From the NCBI GenBank assembly GCA_964492065.1, contig CAZBHH010000001.1:186001-250000 (forward strand): 64,000 nt of DNA, given 5' to 3'. The position numbers and the translations under genes were made by a program. Positions 34,961 to 43,347 of the stretch are shown piece after piece. Position 1 is the stretch's first letter. Every line of letters begins with the position of its first letter. Source of the DNA: JADKAC01 sp964492065. GTDB taxonomy: Bacteria; Bacteroidota; Bacteroidia; Chitinophagales; BACL12. Below the pieces are notes generated by a model. The model did not search any database. It was not told where the DNA came from and saw nothing but the letters and a program-made list of their open reading frames with translations.

Positions 34961-37066
34961 TCAAGATACTTTACTCCAGAATTTTGCCTTGCGGAATTGG
35001 CGATTCAAAAAATCCCGTAGTTGTGCATGTTCAGGCGCCTGTAACATGGGATCGGCTTTCAACAATTCCTCTGCACTTAATCTCGCTTCCTGCAACACGT
35101 TTTCATCTTTCACGATGTTTGCCAGGCGATAATTTGAAATGCCGCTTTGTTTCGTGCCTTCTATTTCACCGTAACCACGCAGGTGCATATCGGCTTCTGA
35201 AATTTTAAATCCGTCGTTTGTTTCGAGCATCGTTTTAATGCGCATCCTGCCTTCGTTGCTCAATTTATCACCTGTCATTAAAATACAGTACGATTGTTTG
35301 CTGCCGCGGCCAACACGGCCACGCAACTGATGCAGTTGCGCCAATCCGAATCTCTCGGAATTTTCGATAATCATCACCGTTGCATTGGGAATATCCACGC
35401 CCACCTCAATCACCGTGGTAGCCACCATAATCTGAGTCTTGCCTTCCAGGAAGCGCTGCATTTCCAGGTCTTTGTCTTCCTGTTTCATCTTGCCGTGTAC
35501 GATGCTCAATTGGTAGGCCGGCCGTGGAAATGCCTTTTCAATTGCCTGCACTCCCTGCATTAAATTATTTAAATCCAGCTTTTCGGATTCTTCGATGAGT
35601 GGGTACACTATATATATTTGTCGTCCGGCGGCGATTTGTTCACGCATAAAACCAAATACCGACAATCGCTTGCTCTCATGGCGATGGACCGTTTTTATCT
35701 CCATTCTGCCCGGCGGCAATTCGTCAATAATACTCACATCCAGGTCGCCGTACACCGTCATGGCAAGCGTTCGGGGTATCGGGGTCGCCGTCATCACGAG
35801 AATATGCGGGGGCGTTTCGCTTTTCTCCCACATTTTAGAGCGCTGTTCCACACCAAAGCGGTGTTGTTCATCGATGACAACCATGCCCAATTGGGCAAAC
35901 TGCACCTTATCTTCAATGAGCGCATGTGTGCCGATAATGATTTTTAATGCACCGGTTTGCAGTTGGTTTAAAATTTTCTTCCGCCCGGCTGATTTGGTAT
36001 TACCGGTCAACAGCGCTATCGGAATCTGCAATTGATCGCAATAGCGCAGCAGGTTTGTAAAATGTTGTTGAGCGAGTATTTCAGTGGGCGCCATCAGCGC
36101 TGCCTGATAATGATTATCGATTGCCATTAACAACGCAATAAATGCCACCATCGTTTTCCCCGACCCGACATCCCCCTGCAACAGGCGGTTCATCTGATGC
36201 CCGCTCACTACATCTTTGCGGATTTCCTTTATCACTTTCTTTTGCGCATTGGTAAGTTCAAACGGCAGGATTGTATCGTAAAATCTCTTGAAATAATTAT
36301 CGATATTTTTAAACACGAATCCGTTGCCCTTTAGTTGTCGGGTCGATTTTATTTTAAGGATGCGCATTTGTTCAATAAATAATTCTTCAAACTTTATCCG
36401 GCGGGTTGCCTGCTCCGCATGGTTATAATTTTCCGGATGGTGTATCCATTTACATGCCTGGAAACGGCTTATCAACCGATACTTTTGCAGCAGTGTTATC
36501 GGAATGTTTTCGGGTACGTCGGCGGGTGTGATGAGGTCCACCAGGTTTTTGGTAATCCTCGCAAAGGCTTTTCCGTTTATATTTTTACTTCTCAATTTAT
36601 CCGGGATGCTGTACACCGGTTCCAGTTTGCCCGCCGGGTTATTATCCTCTACAGTCACTATTTCAATATCGGGGTGGGTGATATTGTATTTATTGTTGAA
36701 TATTACCGGTTTGCCATAAACGAGATACTCCTGATTCTCCTTTAATATTTTTTGCATCCAACTGATTCCCTGAAACCAAATTAATTCGATATTACCCGTT
36801 CCATCGTCTAAGTGGACAGATAATCGCTTTGCCGATTTGCTGCCTATCAGTTGTATGCGGTACAACCTGCCTTTAAGCTGTACCGCTCCTTGCCTGTGTG
36901 GGATATTTTTGATAAATGTAAATTCCGTTTTATCGATATACCTGAAGGGATAATAGAACAGCAGGTCGCCGAAGTTGAATAGTTCCAACTCCCTGGCGAG
37001 CATGGCAGCACGGGTGGCGCCCACGCCTTTCAGAAATTCGAGAGATGTCGCTAACGTATTTCTCAT
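34961..37066 (-). CDS. recG: ATP-dependent DNA helicase RecG
   Basis: This helicase remodels stalled forks and Holliday junctions. The wedge/OB domain covers about residues 1-250 (SLEFLKGVGATRAAMLAREL opens it). The helicase motor follows: motif I LLQGDVGSGKTMVA, motif II VIDEQHRFGVEQR, motif III VMTATPIPRTLAM, motif V ATTVIEVGVDIPNAT and motif VI QLRGRVGRGSKQSYC. The C-terminal RecG domain ends near FWSKV. The ATG at 37066 (MRNTLATSLEF) is chosen because the longer frame starts at a TTG inside a promoter box (37079-37086). Length 701 is normal. Confidence 0.96.
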   Translation of the reverse strand: MRNTLATSLEFLKGVGATRAAMLARELELFNFGDLLFYYPFRYIDKTEFTFIKNIPHRQGAVQLKGRLYRIQLIGSKSAKRLSVHLDDGTGNIELIWFQGISWMQKILKENQEYLVYGKPVIFNNKYNITHPDIEIVTVEDNNPAGKLEPVYSIPDKLRSKNINGKAFARITKNLVDLITPADVPENIPITLLQKYRLISRFQACKWIHHPENYNHAEQATRRIKFEELFIEQMRILKIKSTRQLKGNGFVFKNIDNYFKRFYDTILPFELTNAQKKVIKEIRKDVVSGHQMNRLLQGDVGSGKTMVAFIALLMAIDNHYQAALMAPTEILAQQHFTNLLRYCDQLQIPIALLTGNTKSAGRKKILNQLQTGALKIIIGTHALIEDKVQFAQLGMVVIDEQHRFGVEQRSKMWEKSETPPHILVMTATPIPRTLAMTVYGDLDVSIIDELPPGRMEIKTVHRHESKRLSVFGFMREQIAAGRQIYIVYPLIEESEKLDLNNLMQGVQAIEKAFPRPAYQLSIVHGKMKQEDKDLEMQRFLEGKTQIMVATTVIEVGVDIPNATVMIIENSERFGLAQLHQLRGRVGRGSKQSYCILMTGDKLSNEGRMRIKTMLETNDGFKISEADMHLRGYGEIEGTKQSGISNYRLANIVKDENVLQEARLSAEELLKADPMLQAPEHAQLRDFLNRQFRKAKFWSKVS

Positions 37067-37078
37067 TTGCCTGTAAAT

Positions 37079-37086
37079 CAAAAATA
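37079..37086 (-). promoter_or_regulatory. -7 box (TATTTTTG) of recG
   Basis: TATTTTTG on the minus strand matches TAnnTTTG and ends 12 bases before the ATG at 37066, supporting the shorter RecG start. No -33 box is clear. Confidence 0.35.
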
Positions 37087-37236
37087 GGCATTCACTATAA
37101 GAAATCTACAGCGGTTGGATTTGATTTTCCCACAAGGGCTGCCTTCCATATTTTAGAATTGATATGCGGGGAAAAATATTGCTATTGCCGGGCTTAATTC
37201 TATTGAGCGCCTACGGTTTGAAAGTGAAGAAACTAT

Positions 37237-37851
37237 TTAGGGATGTACATTGCCCGTTTTCCATCGCCACGACTGCAAAATGCCTTCAATATCATCCACC
37301 AGGAAATCCACTACCGGCTTTAATGAATCCGCATTGGGCCTGGAGTAAATATACAAGGCGCCCCGAACGAAATTGCTCACCGTATCCGTAATAAAAAACT
37401 GGATATTGCTCGCCGCCTCACCGCCGACATAATATATTAAACCCACGCCTCCATGACCGTTATCAATCTCGCGGGGTTGAATATAGTCCGCTTTACCGGT
37501 ATGCTTATAGGTGAGATTATACGCCTCCTCGACCAGGCGCAGTAAAGTTTGCCCGGGCGACAGTGTTTTATAGCTCAAATAAATGGTTGCGTTCAATGCC
37601 GTACATTCGACATTCAGCCAGCAATCATTGGAAATATCCTCATCAAAAAATTGCGTTTTGCGCTGTGTGGTATAATAACCGGGCAATACAAACGTATAGG
37701 GGCAGCCCGGATAATCGTATCTGAATTCCGTAGTTTTTTCCGGGAAAATTATTCTCGGATACGCCGTTGGCCGGGGCGTAACAGAAGTATTGCAGGCGAC
37801 GAAAGCGCACACAATTACCAGTGCCAAAAAAATACTCGCAATACGTCGCAT
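37237..37851 (-). CDS. gldD: Gliding motility lipoprotein GldD
   Basis: GldD is an envelope lipoprotein needed for gliding and T9SS function in flavobacteria. The ATG at 37851 gives MRRIASIFLALVIVCAFVAC, a lipoprotein signal ending at the acylated Cys. The mature part begins with a Pro-rich segment (TPRPTAYPRIIFP), then FRYDYPGCPYTFVLPGYY, and ends near FLVDDIEGILQSWRWK, all typical of GldD. Length about 204 fits. It follows ssb by 47 bases on the same strand. In many relatives gldE stands between ssb and gldD; it is absent here. Confidence 0.85.
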   Translation of the reverse strand: MRRIASIFLALVIVCAFVACNTSVTPRPTAYPRIIFPEKTTEFRYDYPGCPYTFVLPGYYTTQRKTQFFDEDISNDCWLNVECTALNATIYLSYKTLSPGQTLLRLVEEAYNLTYKHTGKADYIQPREIDNGHGGVGLIYYVGGEAASNIQFFITDTVSNFVRGALYIYSRPNADSLKPVVDFLVDDIEGILQSWRWKTGNVHP

Positions 37852-37898
37852 AATAACAGAATCCGGCAAGGGCGGGTTTTAGCAATTCGTTTTATTCA

Positions 37899-38330
37899 TT
37901 AAAAGGGCAGATCGTCATCAATACCCGGCTCGGCAGATTCCCCGGAAGCGCCTTGAGCTAATGAAGTGCTGTAATCGGCATCAGCACCTCCGGTTGCAGG
38001 TTTCTTATCCAGCAATGTGAAATTATCCGCCACCACTTCGGTGATATACCTCTTATTGCCCTCTTTATCTTCCCAGCTTCTGTTGCGCAGTTTCCCCTCT
38101 ACATAAATCTGACTGCCCTTGTGCAACAGCTTACCCGCAATTTCGGCAAGCTTACCCCACATGGCGATATTGTGCCATTCAGTACTTTCAGCCCGGTTCC
38201 CATTCTTGTCCCGGTACACTTCATTAGTTGCCAATGTGAACCGTGTAGTCATATTGCCGCCTTCAAAACTTCTCGTTTCCGGGTCTTTCCCCAAATTGCC
38301 GATTAATATTACTTTGTTTACTCCGCTCAT
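37899..38330 (-). CDS. ssb: Single-stranded DNA-binding protein
   Basis: SSB coats single-stranded DNA during replication and repair. The OB fold occupies residues 1-108 (VNKVILIGNLGKDPETRSF; STEWHNIAMWGKLAEIA; IYVEGKLRNRSWEDKEG). A short flexible linker leads to the acidic tip DDDLPF, which binds partner proteins. Length 143 is typical. Its start overlaps the end of mutY by 4 bases, and gldD follows, making a mutY-ssb-gldD operon. Confidence 0.96.
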   Translation of the reverse strand: MSGVNKVILIGNLGKDPETRSFEGGNMTTRFTLATNEVYRDKNGNRAESTEWHNIAMWGKLAEIAGKLLHKGSQIYVEGKLRNRSWEDKEGNKRYITEVVADNFTLLDKKPATGGADADYSTSLAQGASGESAEPGIDDDLPF

Positions 38331-39424
38331 AATTTTAGGTTTTGCATTGTGATATTATTAGGATTAAAGTTAACTAAGTTCGATAAAAAATTCCGGATTG
38401 TTCCGGGAAAAGTATATTTTTTTATTTCACCCATATTAACAATCACATCATTTGATTGCTTTAGTGCATTCAGCCTCTTTGTCGCTATAAGAAAAAATGT
38501 GGCGTGCACGACCTGGTGCGTCAACTGCTGGGGTTTAACCTCAATGGTCTGCAGGTAATCTATTGAGGTGCTTTCGCCAAATTTTAACCTTACGGCATGG
38601 TGCAATTCTTCCCACTTTACCGGTTTCCCGGTTTCGATCAGCGGAAACTGAAACAAACTCTTCCAGATATCCCGATCACGCCGTTGGGTGATTATTGTTT
38701 TATTCCCCGACAGAAATACAAAATAATTAAAATACCGGTGGCGGCGGTTTTTCTTACCGTTCTTTACGGGTAACTGCTCCACTAAGTTGTTCTGATATGC
38801 AAAGCAATCTTTTGACATCGGACATTGACCGCAATCGGGTGCAACGGGCTTACATACTAAACTGCCGAAATCCATCATCGCCTGGTTGAATTTTGCCGGT
38901 TGTTTTTCATCAAAACACTGCCTGAGATATCCCTGTACCTCCCGGTTAAAATCTGAACTGCCCATTTCCTTTTGAATGCCGAAACAGCGGGCGATGATCC
39001 TGTTTACATTGGCATCCGCAACGCAAAACGGCTTGTTCCAGGCAAAGGATAATATGGCACCGGCCATATACGGGCCAATACCTTTTAATGCGAGCAACTC
39101 CGGATAGGTATCCGGGAAGACGCCGCCGAATTCCCGGCTGATAATGCGGGCAGTAGCGTGTAAATTGCGTGCACGTGTATAATAACCCAGCCCTTCCCAC
39201 ATTTTTAAAACTTCTTGTTCTTCTGCTGCGGCCAAATCGTTTACCGTTGGATAGGCGTCAACAAACTTCCCGTAGTACACCAGCCCCTGCGCCACCTGGG
39301 TTTGCTGCATAATTACTTCACAGAGCCAAATCTTATACGGATCCGACTCTTGAATCCAGGGGAGCTTCCTGCTGTTTTTTGCATACCACTGTAATAATCT
39401 ATTGCGAAATTTTCCGGAATACAT
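38327..39424 (-). CDS. mutY: A/G-specific adenine DNA glycosylase
   Basis: MutY removes adenine mispaired with 8-oxoguanine. The catalytic Glu lies in LCEVIMQQTQV, the helix-hairpin-helix is LKGIGPYMAGAILSFAW, and the catalytic Asp is in VADANVNRIIARCFG. The 4Fe-4S cluster pattern C-x6-C-x2-C-x5-C is complete (CKPVAPDCGQCPMSKDC). A C-terminal NUDIX-like domain for 8-oxoG recognition follows (about 225-345). Length 365 is normal. Confidence 0.96.
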   Translation of the reverse strand: MYSGKFRNRLLQWYAKNSRKLPWIQESDPYKIWLCEVIMQQTQVAQGLVYYGKFVDAYPTVNDLAAAEEQEVLKMWEGLGYYTRARNLHATARIISREFGGVFPDTYPELLALKGIGPYMAGAILSFAWNKPFCVADANVNRIIARCFGIQKEMGSSDFNREVQGYLRQCFDEKQPAKFNQAMMDFGSLVCKPVAPDCGQCPMSKDCFAYQNNLVEQLPVKNGKKNRRHRYFNYFVFLSGNKTIITQRRDRDIWKSLFQFPLIETGKPVKWEELHHAVRLKFGESTSIDYLQTIEVKPQQLTHQVVHATFFLIATKRLNALKQSNDVIVNMGEIKKYTFPGTIRNFLSNLVNFNPNNITMQNLKL

Positions 39425-39443
39425 GCTTATTAGTCATTCAATT

Positions 39444-39455
39444 TCAAATATTTGA
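39444..39455. repeat. 12-base palindrome in the mutY/HU divergent region
   Basis: TCAAATATTTGA is perfectly self-complementary and overlaps the possible -33 box of the plus-strand HU gene, so a bound protein there would affect one or both directions. Confidence 0.35.
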
Positions 39456-39478
39456 CGAACTTTACACCGATTCATTTG
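39451..39478 (+). promoter_or_regulatory. Possible promoter of the second HU gene, TTTG-N16-TTCATTTG
   Basis: TTTG (39451-39454) and TTCATTTG (39471-39478, seven of eight bases) are 16 bases apart, placing the start near 39484 and a leader of about 30 bases before the ATG at 39514. Confidence 0.35.
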
Positions 39479-39490
39479 TTCAGAACTTTA

Positions 39491-39498
39491 CAAAACTA
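39491..39498 (-). promoter_or_regulatory. -7 box (TAGTTTTG) of the mutY operon
   Basis: TAGTTTTG on the minus strand is an exact TAnnTTTG match 67 bases before the mutY ATG. No -33 partner is clear, and the box lies inside the leader of the opposite gene. Confidence 0.35.
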
Positions 39499-39513
39499 AA
39501 ATTCCAAAACATT

Positions 39514-39801
39514 ATGAGAAAGGCAGACCTGGTTAATCGCATTTCGGAAAAAACCGGAATACCGAAAGTGGACGTATTGGTGAGCATCGAGGCTTTTTGC
39601 AAAGAAATTAAAGAGTCGCTGGCGGCAGGAGAGAATGTGTATATACGTGGCTTCGGCAGTTTTACCGTAAAGACACGCAAGGCTAAAATCGGGCGCAATA
39701 TCAAGAAGAATATTGCCATCCATATTCCCGAACAAAAAATTCCGGCATTTAAACCGGCGAAGGTATTTATGAGCCGTGTAAAACAGGGAAATAAAAAATA
39801 A
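39514..39801 (+). CDS. HU/IHF-family DNA-binding protein (second copy)
   Basis: This 95-residue nucleoid protein is a variant of the HU fold. The start is the ATG at 39514 (MRKADLVNRISEKTGIPKVD). The DNA arm reads VYIRGFGSFTVKTRKAKIGR then NIKKNIAIHIPEQ, where the usual NPxTG has become NIKKN, and the tail is basic (SRVKQGNKK). The arm change may alter DNA contact compared with the copy at 34424. It opens a plus-strand run with a TPR protein, a tiny basic peptide and rng, an order common in Bacteroidota. Confidence 0.9.
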   Translation: MRKADLVNRISEKTGIPKVDVLVSIEAFCKEIKESLAAGENVYIRGFGSFTVKTRKAKIGRNIKKNIAIHIPEQKIPAFKPAKVFMSRVKQGNKK

Positions 39802-39809
39802 GCCTGCCG

Positions 39810-40607
39810 GTGAAATGGAATAAACAACTTGTCGCAGTTGCAGCGGGATTGATTTTGGTGGCGGCAATGTACTTCGGGTTATCCAATACCCCACCGAAGA
39901 AAACGGCTTTTGACCTGTTGCGTGAAGCACTGATAGATACTGCCGGAATTCGGGACTTAGAAAGGATACAGTCGCTGGAAACAGAATTGCAACACGCCAA
40001 AGGCCCGGAGAAGGAAGCCAAATACGAGGCGCTGGCCCATCAGTGGGAGCATGCCGGTTATTTCACCATCGCCGGCGATTACCTGAGGCAGAAAGCCAAT
40101 GCTTTTCCCACTTATGAGAACTATATGGAGGCGGGACAGGCGTTATTTAATGCCCTGAACACCGATACTACCGAAACCATGCAGGTAAACCTGGTGTACA
40201 GCTCGCGGTATTGCTTTGAAAAAGCACTCGAACTCAAACCCGGCGATTTGGATGCGCAAATCGGGCTGGCGACGGTATTGGTTCAGGGTACCAACGAGCC
40301 GATGCAGGGCATAGCCATGCTGCGTGCCGTCCTGGAGAAAGAACCGCTGAATACAAAGGCCAACCTGGAATTGGGCCGTTTTTCAATGATGAGCGGGCAG
40401 TACGATAAGGCAATTGAAAGATTTACTGCTGTTTTACAGAAAGATTCTCTACATTTGCAGTCCCGTTATTTTTTGGCCGAAGGGTATCTGGGCAACAGCG
40501 ATACTGCAGCGGCTATTGGTCAACTGGAAAAAATAATTGAAATAGAACAGGATACCTCGGTGAAAAACCGCATCCGACTCTATATAAATTACTTAAAGAA
40601 ACTTTAA
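39810..40607 (+). CDS. TPR-repeat membrane-anchored protein
   Basis: This is a 265-residue protein with a single N-terminal membrane helix (LVAVAAGLILVAAMYFGL, about residues 6-24) and an extracytoplasmic part of TPR-like helix pairs. Repeats are seen near residues 130-260, for example ALELKPGDLDAQIGLATVLV, NTKANLELGRFSMMSGQYDK and AIERFTAVLQKDSLHLQSRY. It is likely a scaffold or assembly factor; the partner is unknown. It begins 8 bases after the HU-type gene and is conserved in place before rng in the phylum, which suggests co-expression. Confidence 0.85.
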   Translation: MKWNKQLVAVAAGLILVAAMYFGLSNTPPKKTAFDLLREALIDTAGIRDLERIQSLETELQHAKGPEKEAKYEALAHQWEHAGYFTIAGDYLRQKANAFPTYENYMEAGQALFNALNTDTTETMQVNLVYSSRYCFEKALELKPGDLDAQIGLATVLVQGTNEPMQGIAMLRAVLEKEPLNTKANLELGRFSMMSGQYDKAIERFTAVLQKDSLHLQSRYFLAEGYLGNSDTAAAIGQLEKIIEIEQDTSVKNRIRLYINYLKKL

Positions 40608-40618
40608 ACTATTGTACA

Positions 40619-40714
40619 ATGCCTTGTGGTAAAAAACGTAAAAGACACAAAATCGCTACTCATAAGCGGAAAAAAAGGCTGAGGAAAAATCGCCATAAGA
40701 AAAAAACCAGATAG
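40619..40714 (+). CDS. 31-residue very basic peptide, possibly ribosome-associated
   Basis: This very short gene begins MPCGKKRKRHKIATHKRKKR and continues for 11 more residues (LRKNRHKKKTR) to a TAG. Eighteen of the 31 residues are Lys or Arg and four are His. Near-identical peptides occur before rng or nearby in many Bacteroidota, usually unannotated or hypothetical, and such conservation at this size argues for a real product. The composition is that of ribosomal proteins such as bL34, bL36 or bTHX. Whether it equals the Bacteroidota ribosomal protein bL38 I cannot confirm from memory. It lies 11 bases after the TPR gene and 90 bases before rng. Confidence 0.8.
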   Translation: MPCGKKRKRHKIATHKRKKRLRKNRHKKKTR

Positions 40715-40804
40715 GCGATACCGTTTCCTCTTCTCCAACCTCCGACATTCAGCCTTCTTTTTTACTATCCGGGGCAATGAACACCCGGTAAATATGGGTC
40801 CATT

Positions 40805-42358
40805 TTGGAAAGAGAATTAATTATTAATGCAACATCAGCAGGTGAGGAAATTGCCCTGCTCGAAAATAAACAACTTGTCGAGATTCACCGCGACAGGGAC
40901 AACAGCCGTTTCAATGTAGGTGACATGTATCTGGGCCGGGTAAAAAAAATCAACCCCGGCCTCAATGCTGTATTCGTTGACGTAGGCTATGAACGGGATG
41001 CCTTTTTGCACTATACGGACTTGAACCCGCATTTCCGCTCCATTGTAAAATATACCCAGGCGGCCATACAGGGTTCGCCTGTCAAAATGGAAAATTTTGA
41101 AAAGGAGCCGCTCATCATTAAAACCGGCAAGGTAAACAATGTACTGAGCAAGAATATGCAAATCCTGGTGCAGGTAATCAAAGAGCCCATTCAGACCAAG
41201 GGGCCGCGGCTCAGTTGTGAAATATCGCTCCCCGGCCGGTATTTGGTGCTGACACCCTTCAACGAGGCGGTAGGCGTATCCAGGAAAATCGCTTCCTCGG
41301 AAGAGAGAAAACGCCTGCAGAAACTCATCGAAAGTATCCGCCCCAAAAATTTCGGTGTCATTGTGCGCACGGTCGCCGCCGGCATCAGCATACAAAAATT
41401 GCATGAAGACATGCTGAACCAGTTGAAAAACTGGGAGAAGATTACCGGCCAGCTCGCCGTAGGCACTGCGCCGAAACTGGTATTCAGCGAAACCAGTAAA
41501 ACCAATACGCTGCTGCGGGATATTCTGAATGAATCTTTCAATGAAATAATTGTAAACGACGCATCCATAGCGCAGGAAATAAAAAATTATATCCGGCGCA
41601 TTGCCCAGGGCCGCGAGAAAATTGTTACCGTCTATTCGGGCAACAAACCCCTGTTTGACGCCTATGCGGTAACCCGCCAGATAAAGTCGCTGTTCGGCCG
41701 GACGGTTAATATGGAAAGCGGCGCTTACCTGATTATTGAACACACGGAGGCATTACATGTAATCGATGTCAACAGCGGCAATAAAACGGCCATAAAGGGC
41801 GACCAGGAACAAAATGCCTTCAGCGTAAATATGGAGGCGGCAGTGGAGATCGCCCGCCAATTGCGCCTGCGTGACCTGGGAGGCATTATCGTTATCGACT
41901 TCATCGATATGCGCAATCCCGAAAACAAGAAGAAGGTGCAGAATGCCTTAAAGACGGCAATGGAAAACGACCGGGCCAAGCACACCATCTTACCCATCAG
42001 CAAATTCGGCGTGGGGCAGATTACCCGCCAACGGGTGCGGCCTGAATTAAATATCACCACTCAGGAAGTGTGCCCCACCTGCAATGGCACCGGCAAAATA
42101 GAGGCGAGTATCCTGCTCCTCGAAGAAATTGAAAAGAAAATAAAATATCTGGTCGCCACCCAAAGTTTAAAATCATTTAAACTGGTATTGCATCCCTACC
42201 TGGAAGCATATATAAAAAAAGGATGGCTGTTTAACTCGATACAATGGAAATGGTATCGCACTTATAAGCGCAAGATACGGATTATCGGCAGCGATGATTA
42301 CCAACTCGTCGAATACCATTTTTACGATGAAAACGATGAAGAAATAATTGCGAGCTGA
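40805..42358 (+). CDS. rng: Ribonuclease G/E
   Basis: This endoribonuclease matures rRNA and starts mRNA decay. The N-terminus reads ERELIINATSAGEEIALLEN after a TTG start at 40805; no ATG fits. The S1 domain covers about residues 38-125, the catalytic acids are in ALHVIDVNSGN and GGIIVIDFIDM, and the zinc-link motif is CPTCNGTGKI. Length 517 is that of RNase G, with no RNase E-type degradosome tail. The stop overlaps the ATG of the Crp-type gene. Confidence 0.95.
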   Translation: MERELIINATSAGEEIALLENKQLVEIHRDRDNSRFNVGDMYLGRVKKINPGLNAVFVDVGYERDAFLHYTDLNPHFRSIVKYTQAAIQGSPVKMENFEKEPLIIKTGKVNNVLSKNMQILVQVIKEPIQTKGPRLSCEISLPGRYLVLTPFNEAVGVSRKIASSEERKRLQKLIESIRPKNFGVIVRTVAAGISIQKLHEDMLNQLKNWEKITGQLAVGTAPKLVFSETSKTNTLLRDILNESFNEIIVNDASIAQEIKNYIRRIAQGREKIVTVYSGNKPLFDAYAVTRQIKSLFGRTVNMESGAYLIIEHTEALHVIDVNSGNKTAIKGDQEQNAFSVNMEAAVEIARQLRLRDLGGIIVIDFIDMRNPENKKKVQNALKTAMENDRAKHTILPISKFGVGQITRQRVRPELNITTQEVCPTCNGTGKIEASILLLEEIEKKIKYLVATQSLKSFKLVLHPYLEAYIKKGWLFNSIQWKWYRTYKRKIRIIGSDDYQLVEYHFYDENDEEIIAS

Positions 42359-42996
42359 TGGATTACCCCTTCTCTAACCTTTCGGAAAAAAGCCTAAAAG
42401 TACTCCAGGACACGAAGTTGATCGAAGAATTAAAGAGTTTCTCGCAAGTGATGCATATGCCGCCAGATGCGGTTGTTTTGCAAGACAGGGATTTCATCAG
42501 ATTTCTCCCTTTCCTGCTGGAAGGCACCATCAAAGTGATAGGCAACGATGAAAACGGCAATGAGATTTTACTGTATTATTTACACCCGGGAGAAACCTGT
42601 ATCATGTCCGTACTCGGCTCGCTGAACAACGAGCGGAGCAAGGTGAAGGCGGTGGTGGAAGAAGAAGCGGAAATACTGTTTATTCCGGTTGAAAAATCCA
42701 AATACTTAGTCAGCCAATATCCCGCCTGGTCTGAATTTATTTTCAGATTATACCACAAGCGCTTCGAAGAATTGCTGGGCGTGGTTAACAATATTGCATT
42801 TAAGCGCATTGACGAGCGGCTGCTCGAGTTTCTTAAAAACAAATCCAATCTGACCGGCTCAAATGAAATTAAAATCACCCATCAGCAGATTGCCGATGAA
42901 TTGGGCACTGCAAGAGAAGTGGTTTCCCGGTTGCTCAAACAGATGGAGAAGGAAAGTTTTCTGCGCCTCGGCCGCAATAAAATCACTCTTCTCTGA
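42358..42996 (+). CDS. Crp/Fnr-family transcriptional regulator
   Basis: This 212-residue regulator has an N-terminal cyclic-nucleotide-binding-like barrel (about 25-140; DGTIKVIGNDENGNE and LHPGETCIMSVLGS). A C-terminal winged helix follows (about 150-210; KITHQQIADELGTAREVVSR then LLKQMEKES). The cysteines expected for an Fnr iron-sulfur centre are absent; a single Cys sits in GETCIMS. The start codon overlaps the rng stop (TGATG). Three rhodanese genes follow, so it may control sulfur or redox genes; that is inference from position. Confidence 0.9.
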   Translation: MDYPFSNLSEKSLKVLQDTKLIEELKSFSQVMHMPPDAVVLQDRDFIRFLPFLLEGTIKVIGNDENGNEILLYYLHPGETCIMSVLGSLNNERSKVKAVVEEEAEILFIPVEKSKYLVSQYPAWSEFIFRLYHKRFEELLGVVNNIAFKRIDERLLEFLKNKSNLTGSNEIKITHQQIADELGTAREVVSRLLKQMEKESFLRLGRNKITLL

Positions 42997-43036
42997 CAGT
43001 GTAACCTTCATCACTGAACATGTAAACCCCCGGCGA

Positions 43037-43044
43037 TACTTTCG
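43037..43044 (+). promoter_or_regulatory. Possible -7 box (TACTTTCG) of the rhodanese operon
   Basis: TACTTTCG matches TAnnTTTG at seven of eight positions and lies 15 bases before the ATG at 43060. It is inside a small hairpin (GGCGA/TCGCC, 43032-43046). Confidence 0.3.
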
Positions 43045-43059
43045 CCAAAAATTATTGAG

Positions 43060-43347
43060 ATGAATATAGAAGAACTGCTAAAACAGGATGCCACACTCAT
43101 CGATGTGCGCACACCGGAAGAATACAACATGGGACACGCCAGCGGAAGCATCAATATTCCGCTCGGCGAAATAACAATGCATCTGGAACAACTGAGAGCT
43201 ATGCAAAAGCCGCTGTTGCTGGTATGTGCCAGCGGCAACCGCAGCGGCCAGGCTACGATGTTGCTCACCCAATGCGGTATAACTGAGGTTTATAACTGCG
43301 GCGCATGGTCAGATGTAAATAACTTGCAATCATTAAATGCAAAATAA
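43060..43347 (+). CDS. Single-domain rhodanese (first of three)
   Basis: This is a sulfurtransferase-type domain of 95 residues without a signal peptide, so cytoplasmic. It has the fold entry TLIDVRTPEEYNMGHASGSI and the active-site loop LLVCASGNRSGQA with Cys at the persulfide position. It would carry sulfur as a persulfide between a donor and an acceptor. Its stop overlaps the start of the second rhodanese gene (TAATG). The three neighbours differ enough to be separate paralogs rather than a recent copy. Confidence 0.88.
   Translation: MNIEELLKQDATLIDVRTPEEYNMGHASGSINIPLGEITMHLEQLRAMQKPLLLVCASGNRSGQATMLLTQCGITEVYNCGAWSDVNNLQSLNAK

Noticed and set aside
37164..37391. Plus-strand frame with a signal-like start between recG and gldD
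   Set aside because: Two thirds of it is antisense to gldD and the hydrophobic start is short; no conserved feature.
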